A DNA stretch of 64,000 nt, taken from positions 1 through 64,000 of the forward strand of contig JARVGK010000012.1 of NCBI GenBank assembly GCA_029762535.1. The letters run 5' to 3'. Each line of letters begins with the position of its first letter. The first letter of the stretch is position 1. Both the position numbers and the translations under genes were made by a program. The stretch comes from Thermoplasmatota archaeon. Lineage in GTDB: Archaea; Thermoplasmatota; Penumbrarchaeia; Penumbrarchaeales; Penumbrarchaeaceae. The notes beneath the pieces were generated by a model, which saw only the letters and a program-made list of their open reading frames with translations, made no database searches and was not told the origin of the DNA. Of the stretch, positions 18,312 through 24,784 are shown piece by piece.

Positions 18312-18653
18312 ATGCCATCGGACGGGACGAGAACGATCGATCGGTTCAAGGACAGGATAGCCGCTTTCATAGACGAGAGGGACTGGGGAAGGTTCCACAG
18401 GCCCAAGGATGTGGCCGCGGCCCTATCGATCGAGGCCTCGGAACTGCAGGAGCTCTACCTGTGGGACAGGACCCCATCCAGGGAGGACCTGGAGGACGAG
18501 ATCGCGGACGTTCTCTTCTTCCTTATAGACCTTGCAGCAAGGGAAGGGATCGACATCTCCGACGCTTTCGACAGGAAGATGGAGAAGAACGAGGAAAGGT
18601 ACCCGGCCGGGAAGGTCAGGGGAAGCGATAAGAAGTACGACAGTTATGAATGA
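18312..18653 (+). CDS. MazG-like nucleotide pyrophosphohydrolase
   Basis: The 113-residue product is a single-domain MazG/dCTPase-type NTP pyrophosphohydrolase. The metal-binding helices are visible: ALSIEASELQELYLW carries the EExxE-type acidic set and LEDEIADVLFFLIDLA carries the ExxD set. The start is the ATG at 18312; upstream codons would run into the divergent enolase promoter. Family members hydrolyse non-canonical or excess (d)NTPs to NMP and pyrophosphate. The stop overlaps an in-frame-looking ATG of the kinase gene at 18650, but that gene has its own TATA box and a better start, so co-translation is doubtful. Confidence 0.85.
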   Translation: MPSDGTRTIDRFKDRIAAFIDERDWGRFHRPKDVAAALSIEASELQELYLWDRTPSREDLEDEIADVLFFLIDLAAREGIDISDAFDRKMEKNEERYPAGKVRGSDKKYDSYE

Positions 18654-18676
18654 GCCCTCGTAGACATCCTCAAGGC

Positions 18677-18687
18677 AAATTTTATAG
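18677..18687 (+). promoter_or_regulatory. TATA-box promoter of the histidine kinase gene
   Basis: The bases AAATTTTATAG lie 24 bases after the MazG-like stop. The predicted transcription start is near 18708, and the ATG at 18743 has GGGGAG upstream. This placement argues against translation from the ATG at 18650. Confidence 0.5.
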
Positions 18688-18742
18688 AGGCAGGAGTCCG
18701 CTTAAGGATGCCCGTGCGGGGCGATCAGGGGAGAACGCGGTC

Positions 18743-20779
18743 ATGAGCGAAGGCGCATCCGGAAAGGGCGGGATCGAAGACGTTCATAATGGAATACCGG
18801 ACATCCCTACCGGGGAATGTCCATACCTCGAACGCCTCATCGACGAGGTCACTCCTAAGCTGTTCAAGATCCCATCTGAGCAGATAGACCGGTCCATAAT
18901 GGAGATACTATCTGCGGTGGGGGAGAACATCGGGGCGGACAGGTCCTACATATTCCTCTTCAACGAGGACAGGACGAGGATGACCAATACACATGAATGG
19001 GTCAGGCTCGGGGTTGTCGCACTCAAGGACCGTTTCCAGGACATTCCGGTCCTGGCGTACCCCTGGCTGGCAGGAAGGATACTCAACGGTGAGATAATAA
19101 CCAACACCGGGATGGAGAAAAGCGCACATGGTTCGGTCCAGGGAAAGAAGGAGCTGGAGAGCCAGGGGGTCCTGACCTTTTTGAACATACCCATCAAATA
19201 CCAGGGGTCCGTCGTGGGTTTCATAGGGTTCGGAACGGCGTTCTCCACCAGGACATGGTCGGAGCAGTGCATACTGCTCCTGGGATCGATCGGGGACATG
19301 ATCGTCAACGTTCTTTCCAGGAAGTGGATGGAGGAGGAGCTCCAGTTCAGCAGGGAGAAGTACAAGGCCTTGTTCGATCTCTCCCCTCAGGGAATAGCGA
19401 TACTGGACCTTGACGGGCGCATCATAGAGTACAACAATGCGATGGGATCGCTCTCGGACATGCCCAGGGACAGCATCATAGGCAGGCCCTTTACGGACCT
19501 CGAGATCGTCGAGAAGGAGGACATGCCCAGGCTCGTGGGGATGATGATGGACCTTATGGACGGTAAGAGCGTGGGCCCCGTGGAGGTCCGACTGAATATG
19601 CCAGGGAGGCATGTGTGGATCGAGGTCCACTCAGGCCTCATCAGGATGAACGATGAGGTAAGGGGCATACAGATACTTTCGCTCGACATCACAAGGAGGA
19701 AGCAGGCCGAGTTCGAGACCATGAAGTTCAAGTCGGTCTTCGACAACGCCAGCTTCGGAGCGGTCCTGACCGACATGGAGGGCATAATCGTCTATGCCAA
19801 CGATAAGATGGCCCGCATGCACGCTTATTCGGTCGGAGAGCTTTTGGGGAATCACATTTCCATGTTACAAGAGGGTATGGACCCCTCCGTTATGGAGGGG
19901 ATCACGGAGGGCATGATGAAGAAGGGACGTTCCAACGCGATGGAGCTCAGGCAGTCCAGGAAGGACGGCAGCGAATTCCCTGTCCTCATGAACGGGACCC
20001 TTATTATTGGCCCGGAAGGATCGCCCACTCACATAGCCGCTACCATGGTGGACATCACCGAGATATACGAGGCCCGCGAGCTGATCAAGGAGGAGAGGTA
20101 TCGGGCCGAGTTCTACCTGGACCTTCTCAGCCATGATATAGGCAACCTGCATCAGGGGATCTCCTCATGGACGGCCTTCGCAGTGGACCCTGGATCCGAT
20201 GACGATAGGAGGAACCTCGCCCTCAAGCGAATAGACGAGCTGCAGAGAAGGGCGCTCAAGCTCGTCAGGAACGTCCTTCTGCTCTCCAGGCTCAAGAACA
20301 TGAAGGTGGACCTTAGAGAGATAGAGCTGATGGGTATGATCAGGCGCTCCTCGGACGATGTCGCCGGTATGTTCCCGGACAAGCACGTCCACGTCGAGAT
20401 CGTATCGGAGAAAGATGAGGTCAGGATAATGGGAGAGCAGTTGATGGAGGAGATATTCTTCAATCTCATACAGAACTCGTACAAGTTCATAGAGAAGGGA
20501 GAGGGGCGGATCACGGTCCGTGTCGATCACGGCGATGATCGGACGGTGATCACATTCTGCGATAATGGACCGGGTATACCGGACGATCTCAAATCCGAGG
20601 TTCTGAGCCGGATGGGCCGCAGCGGAAAGCACCGCAACACCGGAATAGGCCTGTCTCTCGTGAAGGAGCTGGTGGAGAGGTACGGTGGAACGCTGACCAT
20701 CTCCGACCGGGTCCCGGGAGAACATTCGGATGGAGTGTGCTTCACAATGGACCTTCAAAACGGCGGGAGGGATCGATAG
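18743..20779 (+). CDS. Soluble sensor histidine kinase (GAF-PAS-PAS-HisKA-HATPase)
   Basis: The 678-residue kinase starts at the ATG at 18743 behind GGGGAG. There is no membrane segment, so it senses inside the cell. Residues about 50-195 are a GAF domain (IGADRSYIFLFNEDRTRMTN), about 215-320 a first PAS (ALFDLSPQGIAILDLDG) and about 340-455 a second PAS (FDNASFGAVLTDMEG). The phosphoacceptor is in LLSHDIGNLHQG at about 462, the archaeal SHDIxN form. The ATPase has the N box FFNLIQNSYKF, the G1 box FCDNGPGIPDDL and the G2 box GIGLSLVKELVERYGG. No receiver domain or response regulator is nearby, so the partner is unknown. It abuts hutI and heads the four-gene run. Confidence 0.9.
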   Translation: MSEGASGKGGIEDVHNGIPDIPTGECPYLERLIDEVTPKLFKIPSEQIDRSIMEILSAVGENIGADRSYIFLFNEDRTRMTNTHEWVRLGVVALKDRFQDIPVLAYPWLAGRILNGEIITNTGMEKSAHGSVQGKKELESQGVLTFLNIPIKYQGSVVGFIGFGTAFSTRTWSEQCILLLGSIGDMIVNVLSRKWMEEELQFSREKYKALFDLSPQGIAILDLDGRIIEYNNAMGSLSDMPRDSIIGRPFTDLEIVEKEDMPRLVGMMMDLMDGKSVGPVEVRLNMPGRHVWIEVHSGLIRMNDEVRGIQILSLDITRRKQAEFETMKFKSVFDNASFGAVLTDMEGIIVYANDKMARMHAYSVGELLGNHISMLQEGMDPSVMEGITEGMMKKGRSNAMELRQSRKDGSEFPVLMNGTLIIGPEGSPTHIAATMVDITEIYEARELIKEERYRAEFYLDLLSHDIGNLHQGISSWTAFAVDPGSDDDRRNLALKRIDELQRRALKLVRNVLLLSRLKNMKVDLREIELMGMIRRSSDDVAGMFPDKHVHVEIVSEKDEVRIMGEQLMEEIFFNLIQNSYKFIEKGEGRITVRVDHGDDRTVITFCDNGPGIPDDLKSEVLSRMGRSGKHRNTGIGLSLVKELVERYGGTLTISDRVPGEHSDGVCFTMDLQNGGRDR

Positions 20780-22033
20780 TTGCATGGCGATCTGGTCGTT
20801 CATAACATCGGAAGATTGCTGACCTTTCCTGGGGATGGCCCTGTGGGATGCCCGGAGGTCGAGTCCCCCGTCACCGTGGAAGGTGCCGCGGTCCTGATCA
20901 GGGGAGGAAGGTTCAGCTTCGTGGGGGCGGAGAAGGACCTCTGGGATATTGCGGAGATCCCTCCGGACTGTCGATGCATCGATGCCGGTGGTAGGTGCGC
21001 CGTTCCCGGGTTCGTCGATCCTCATACGCATGCCGTGTTCGCCGGATCGCGTGAGTTCGAGCTGCCCATGAAGCTCAAAGGGGCATCGTATCTGGACATA
21101 CTCCGCGCCGGCGGCGGCATACTCAGGACGATGGAGGAGACCAGGAAAGCCTCCGTGGATGAACTCGTCAGGGGAATGGACGAGAGGCTCGACCGCATGA
21201 TGCTCTACGGGACCACATGTGCGGAGGTCAAGACGGGATACGGGCTGGACGAGCGTTCGGAGATGAGGCTTCTTCGAGCCATAGGCGCATCGGAGCACCC
21301 CGTTCACAGGATAGCTACCTTCCTCGGCCCCCACGCCGTCCCCCCCGAGTACATGGGAAGGCCCGACGATTACATCGATCTGATGATATCCATGCTTCCG
21401 GGGATAGCCGGCGAGGGCCTCGCCACCTATGCCGATATTTTCTGCGAGAGGGACGTGTTCGATGCCGAAATGTCGATGAGGTTCCTCGCAGCGGCAAAGG
21501 AGGCCGGGCTCGGAACGAAGATACACTCCGATGAGATAGAGAACCTTGGCGGTACGATGGTTGGAGCCGAGCTCGGAGCTGTGAGCGCGGAACATCTGCT
21601 CGTCTCCGAGCGACACGACCTCGAAGCGATGAGGAGGTCGGGAACGATCCCGGTACTACTTCCAGGCACGCTCATGACAATATTCGAGGAGAGGGTCCCG
21701 CCCGTTACCATGATGAGGGAGTTGGGTCTGCCCATCGCCCTAGCGACCGACCTCAATCCTAACTGCATGCTCGAGTCAATGCAGCTCGTTCAGGCCCTTG
21801 CCTGCTACAGGCTGAGGATGACACCGAACGAGGTCCTGGCCGCATCCACAGTCAACGCGGCATATGCCGTCGGGATGGGCGGGAAAAAAGGCAGCGTGAC
21901 GCCCGGTCATGACGGCGACCTGCTCATTCTAAAGGATGATTCGTTCGATCACGTCCCTTATCATTTCGGGTCCAACCATGTGGACAGGGTCATCATCGGC
22001 GGGAATGTTATGATAGACGCAGCGGGGTGGTGA
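20780..22033 (+). CDS. hutI: Imidazolonepropionase
   Basis: The 417-residue amidohydrolase opens 4-imidazolone-5-propionate to N-formimino-L-glutamate in histidine degradation. Ligands are visible in order: GFVDPHTHAVFAGSRE (HxH), KTGYGLD, KIHSDEIENLGG, VSAEHL and ATDLNPNC. The C-terminal TPGHDGDLLIL strand is typical of the family. The start is a TTG at 20780 directly after the kinase stop, with GGGAGGG upstream; an ATG four bases on is out of frame. HutH and HutU are not in the window, so either they lie elsewhere or the enzyme serves another imidazolone. The tight link to a sensor kinase is unusual. Confidence 0.93.
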   Translation: MHGDLVVHNIGRLLTFPGDGPVGCPEVESPVTVEGAAVLIRGGRFSFVGAEKDLWDIAEIPPDCRCIDAGGRCAVPGFVDPHTHAVFAGSREFELPMKLKGASYLDILRAGGGILRTMEETRKASVDELVRGMDERLDRMMLYGTTCAEVKTGYGLDERSEMRLLRAIGASEHPVHRIATFLGPHAVPPEYMGRPDDYIDLMISMLPGIAGEGLATYADIFCERDVFDAEMSMRFLAAAKEAGLGTKIHSDEIENLGGTMVGAELGAVSAEHLLVSERHDLEAMRRSGTIPVLLPGTLMTIFEERVPPVTMMRELGLPIALATDLNPNCMLESMQLVQALACYRLRMTPNEVLAASTVNAAYAVGMGGKKGSVTPGHDGDLLILKDDSFDHVPYHFGSNHVDRVIIGGNVMIDAAGW

Positions 22034-22035
22034 CC

Positions 22036-22494
22036 ATGGAGCTCTGGTCCGCTATGAGCAAAAGGAGATCAGTGAGGAACTTCTCGATCCTGCCTCCTTC
22101 CGATGCGATGATAGAGAAGCTCTTGGAGGCCGCAAGGGCCGCACCTTCGGCGGGAGGGCTTGGGTCTAGGAAGGTCTTCGTCGTGAAGGCCGAGTCCAAG
22201 AGGAGGGCCCTGGCCGACGCTTGCCATGGACAGGAGTTCGTTGCCCAGGCGCATGTGGTACTCCTCTTCTGCGCGGACCTGGATCGGATCACTCCTTACG
22301 GCGACAGGGGCAGGAACCTCTACTGCATACAGGACGTCGCCGCTTCGGTACAGAACGTTCTGCTTCGTGCAGTGGACATCGGCCTGGGAGCCTGCTGGGT
22401 CGGGGCCTTCGACGAGGGAACGGTGTCCGAAATAATCGGCTTGAAGGAGGGCATAAGGCCCTTAGCGTTGGTCCCGGTGGGTTACGAGGCATGA
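22036..22494 (+). CDS. Nitroreductase-family flavoprotein
   Basis: The 152-residue product has the small nitroreductase fold that binds FMN. Visible are the KRRSVRNFSILP opening (FMN phosphate-binding arginines), AARAAPSAGGLGSRKVFVV, the central IQDVAASVQNVLLRAVDIGLG helix region in two parts, ACWVGAFDEG, and the closing RPLALVPVGY. The ATG at 22036 is two bases after the hutI stop; a GTG at 22027 overlapping hutI is possible. The family includes NAD(P)H-dependent oxidoreductases with broad substrates, and nothing in the sequence fixes the natural one. It overlaps the Nudix gene by four bases. Confidence 0.85.
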   Translation: MELWSAMSKRRSVRNFSILPPSDAMIEKLLEAARAAPSAGGLGSRKVFVVKAESKRRALADACHGQEFVAQAHVVLLFCADLDRITPYGDRGRNLYCIQDVAASVQNVLLRAVDIGLGACWVGAFDEGTVSEIIGLKEGIRPLALVPVGYEA

Positions 22495-22880
22495 GCATGT
22501 GGGTCTATTCGATAGCGTTCAGGAAGGATGCGGATCCTGGAAATGCCCCTTTCATGATGGTAAGGTCAAAAAAACGGGGTGCATGGGAGATGCCGGGCGG
22601 GCGGGTCGAGGTCGGTGAGGGTCCCCTGGAAGCCGCTGTAAGGGAGTTCCTAGAGGAGACGGGATTGAGGCTCGAAACAGGGGAGAATATGTGCATCGAG
22701 TATGAAGGTGGACGCGTTTTTTGTGGGACCTTTTCGGAGGGAACCCCCTCTCCCCGATGCGATGATGTGTTCGAGGCCAGGGAGTTCAGCGAACTTCCAG
22801 AAGACCTCGCATTTCCCTTCGTGGAATACGCCCCGATGATCGAGGTATGCAGGACCATGTTTAGAAATACCGTCACATGA
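22491..22880 (+). CDS. Nudix hydrolase
   Basis: The 129-residue product starts at an ATG at 22491 that overlaps the nitroreductase stop as ATGA. The Nudix box GX5EX7REUXEEXGU is complete: GRVEVGEGPLEAAV followed by REFLEETGL, preceded by GAWEMPGG. The family hydrolyses nucleoside diphosphates linked to another group. Substrate is not predictable, although the neighbours (MazG-like enzyme, flavoprotein) would fit nucleotide-pool cleaning. The 3' end overlaps the convergent FtsZ-like gene by eight bases, so the two 3' ends constrain each other. Confidence 0.9.
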   Translation: MSMWVYSIAFRKDADPGNAPFMMVRSKKRGAWEMPGGRVEVGEGPLEAAVREFLEETGLRLETGENMCIEYEGGRVFCGTFSEGTPSPRCDDVFEAREFSELPEDLAFPFVEYAPMIEVCRTMFRNTVT

Positions 22881-23907
22881 CCATAGGAACGTCCCATCTA
22901 CCCGGGTCGCCTTCAGGCTGCGGACGGGCCTGTCTCTCCTTTACCGCGTTTGAAAGTGTGAACTTCTCCTGATCGATCCCGGTGGCGATCCCGAATATGT
23001 CGACCTGGCCGGATGGCTCATCGCATCTGAGCGACGTGATGAAGACCGTCCTGCTCCTGTCCCCCAGTTTGCTGAATATCTCGTCCAGTAACCCCTTCAT
23101 GGACGAATCCGGAGCTCCCTTGGGCACCGTCATCTGCAGGAGCAGCCCCTTGCTCGCCCTCACGTCGGCCTTCATCATTATCCGCGATAGGAAGGACGTT
23201 GCGGCGGCCGAGGCGTCGCCGAGATCGTAATCCCCGACGAGAACTGTCCCCTCTCTCCCCTCTTTGAACAAAGTCCTGAGATCGGAGATGGTGATCCCTC
23301 TTTCCGGATGGCCGTACAGGGCCTGGGCAAGGGAGGTGACGACCCCGGATATCAGTATGTCCAGAGCTTGCAGGCTCCTGTGTATAGGGGCATTGCCGTA
23401 TATCTCGAGGAACCTGTCCTGGTCCACGGTGACCATGTTGAAGCCCCTGCGCAGCATGTTGTTCCGGGTGTGGTTGGCGACGGTCCTCGGAAGCGACTCC
23501 AGAACGGCCGACGGTATCGTGCATATATTGATCACGAAGGATCCGGTTGACTCCGCCAAAGATGAGATCACGGGCATCGCTCCCGAACCTGTACCCTTTC
23601 CTAGGGTTCCTATGACTACTGTCAGGTTGTAGTCCTTCATGTATGGTTCTATATCCCTCTTCGCATCCTCGGCGGCCCTCTCCCCCAGCTCGGGGAATCC
23701 GTTCGCTCCCTTTCCTCCGAACAGTCTGTTGCCTATTAGCACCTTGTACCTCGACGAGGCCCTGGAGAGCGAAGACCTGTCCGTCGTAATGAACATGGTG
23801 TCCGCTGTGTCGGATGCGGAATCGTGGACGTGGCGGAGTATCCTGGCGGTGCCCCTTCCCACGCCCACGACGAGTATGCGCCTGCTGGCCGATATCAGTT
23901 GGAACAC
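22873..23907 (-). CDS. Divergent FtsZ/tubulin-superfamily GTPase
   Basis: The 344-residue product starts at a GTG at 23907, four bases after the preceding gene. It keeps the FtsZ nucleotide-binding core: T1 loop ILVVGVGRGTARIL (11-24), a FITTDRSSL strand, the KGANGFPELGERAAEDA helix (66-82), and the tubulin signature IGTLGKGTGSGAMP (99-112) in place of GGGTGTG. Later DLRTLFKEG and ASKGLLLQMTVPKG match the FtsZ C-terminal domain. The T7 loop, where FtsZ has NxDxxD, reads RGITISDLR (203-211), so the asparagine and first aspartate are missing. There is no FtsZ-type C-terminal peptide. GTP binding is likely and hydrolysis doubtful. The operon partners are a tandem RHH protein and a small helical protein, pointing to a DNA- or membrane-linked filament rather than the main division FtsZ. 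Confidence 0.85.
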   Translation of the reverse strand: MFQLISASRRILVVGVGRGTARILRHVHDSASDTADTMFITTDRSSLSRASSRYKVLIGNRLFGGKGANGFPELGERAAEDAKRDIEPYMKDYNLTVVIGTLGKGTGSGAMPVISSLAESTGSFVINICTIPSAVLESLPRTVANHTRNNMLRRGFNMVTVDQDRFLEIYGNAPIHRSLQALDILISGVVTSLAQALYGHPERGITISDLRTLFKEGREGTVLVGDYDLGDASAAATSFLSRIMMKADVRASKGLLLQMTVPKGAPDSSMKGLLDEIFSKLGDRSRTVFITSLRCDEPSGQVDIFGIATGIDQEKFTLSNAVKERQARPQPEGDPGRWDVPMVM

Positions 23908-23911
23908 CGTC

Positions 23912-24106
23912 CTACTTCAACGAGTAGACCAGGGGTTCCATACCCGAATATCTCTGCTCCAGAACGTGCAGGGCCTGAGTGTACATCGCTGTGGCCCTGA
24001 TGTACTCCGGAGTGTTCATGGTGTTCTTGCAGTACATGTCCATCTGCTCCAGATAGAGCAGGTCGCTCGTCATCCTCTCGCTCAGTTCATTTTCATTTTC
24101 TGGCAT
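23912..24106 (-). CDS. Small acidic helical protein between the RHH and FtsZ-like genes
   Basis: I prefer the ATG at 24106 (MPENENELSERMTSDL), 64 residues, because AAGGGG sits nine bases before it; a GTG at 24166 would give 84 residues but its SD is too close. The product is predicted mostly helical, with regular leucine and methionine spacing (MTSDLLYLEQMDMYCKNT, then ALHVLEQRYSG), and no membrane segment or known motif. It lies within 4 bases of the FtsZ-like gene and downstream of the RHH gene. A linker or adaptor for the filament protein is plausible by position only. I do not recognise the family. Confidence 0.6.
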   Translation of the reverse strand: MPENENELSERMTSDLLYLEQMDMYCKNTMNTPEYIRATAMYTQALHVLEQRYSGMEPLVYSLK

Positions 24107-24178
24107 ATGTCCCATCCCCTTCATATTCCACTGCACGGAAATTTCCACGAAAGGCCGTTCTTCCACTCCTTATCTGGC

Positions 24179-24565
24179 CTACCTCTGGTTCAAAGCCGCC
24201 GTCTGCAAGTCCATCGCGTCCGCCTCCGACGCCACCCTCTCGAGCTCCAGTTCGTTCTGTCTCCTGCGGATGTACTCCGATATGAGCGCATCCAGTCCAG
24301 GTTCGACCGCCTTTTCCAGGAGCTCCGGGATCGAGGAGGCGATCCCCTTTTCGTGGACCAGCTTCGCGGCCCTTCTCTTCACATCGCGTGGGATAGTTAT
24401 GGTGACAGTCGAGGCTGCGGATCCCGTCCCCATCTGACCGAGAAGCTCCAGCGCTTTTTGTATTACATCGGTTTTCGAAAGCTCGAGCTCCGATGAAAGC
24501 TTCTCGAGGATCCCGAGATGTTCCCCCGAGATCCTGGCAGATACCGTTACCACCTTCTCCGACAC
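24179..24565 (-). CDS. Tandem ribbon-helix-helix DNA-binding protein
   Basis: The start is the GTG at 24565 (VSEKVVTVSARI) with AAGGGG upstream; codons further up fall before the predicted transcription start. The 128-residue product contains two CopG/Arc-like halves. The first is VVTVSARISGEHLGILEKL followed by LSKTDVIQKALELLGQM. The second is TVTITIPRDVKRRAAKLVHE followed by ASSIPELLEKAVEPGLDAL. Each has the short beta strand then two helices of a ribbon-helix-helix, so one chain could form a pseudo-dimer. The C-terminal helix is charged (EYIRRRQNELELER). A perfect inverted repeat lies over the predicted transcription start, which fits autoregulation. It is the first gene of the FtsZ-like operon. 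Confidence 0.8.
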   Translation of the reverse strand: MSEKVVTVSARISGEHLGILEKLSSELELSKTDVIQKALELLGQMGTGSAASTVTITIPRDVKRRAAKLVHEKGIASSIPELLEKAVEPGLDALISEYIRRRQNELELERVASEADAMDLQTAALNQR

Positions 24566-24589
24566 CGTATTTATTCCCCTTGAACCCCC

Positions 24590-24607
24590 GTAATACGAGA
24601 GTATTAC
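24590..24607. promoter_or_regulatory. Perfect inverted repeat, candidate RHH operator
   Basis: GTAATAC (24590-24596) and GTATTAC (24601-24607) are exact reverse complements around a 4-base spacer. The TATA element of the RHH operon lies at 24626-24632, which puts the transcription start near 24604, inside the repeat. A protein bound here would block initiation or anchor the complex on DNA. Confidence 0.6.
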
Positions 24608-24625
24608 ATGGAATAGCATAGGGGG

Positions 24626-24632
24626 TATATAT
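24626..24632 (-). promoter_or_regulatory. TATA element of the RHH / FtsZ-like operon
   Basis: On the minus strand an A-rich run leads into ATATATA just before CCCCC. The spacing to the inverted repeat and to the GTG at 24565 fits a leader of about 40 bases. Confidence 0.55.
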
Positions 24633-24698
24633 TTTTTTTTACGGAGGTATCGGCCCGGGCAAGGATGGAAGGGTGGATGTTTTGACATGTGCAGGTAA

Positions 24699-24710
24699 CG
24701 TATATATACG
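24699..24710 (+). promoter_or_regulatory. TATA element of the first GLUG surface-protein gene
   Basis: CGTATATATACG is itself a 12-base palindrome. It is about 75 bases before the ATG at 24785 and divergent from the RHH operon promoter 70 bases away, so the two units share one control region. Confidence 0.5.
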
Positions 24711-24784
24711 CTGATGGACGCTTTTTGGAGCGATCCCCAACGGGGACGGACCCTTGAAGGGGATATGTGGTTGGAGCATCCGAA

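Noticed and set aside
18650-18742. N-terminal extension of the histidine kinase from the ATG overlapping the MazG-like stop
   Set aside because: A TATA element lies inside it and the sequence (basic, Gly/Arg-rich) is not domain-like; the ATG at 18743 has a good SD.
20780-20800. ATG at 20784 as the hutI start
   Set aside because: It is out of frame with the family sequence; the TTG at 20780 keeps the complete N-terminus.
20165-21616. Long open frame of 483 codons on the minus strand opposite the kinase and hutI genes
   Set aside because: It runs antisense to two clear genes with full motif sets and has no family motif; GC-rich codon use leaves the opposite strand open by chance.
22873-23907. 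Calling the FtsZ-like protein the main cell-division FtsZ
   Set aside because: It lacks the NxDxxD T7 loop and FtsZ C-terminal peptide and is much more diverged than archaeal FtsZ1/FtsZ2 are from each other in these motifs.
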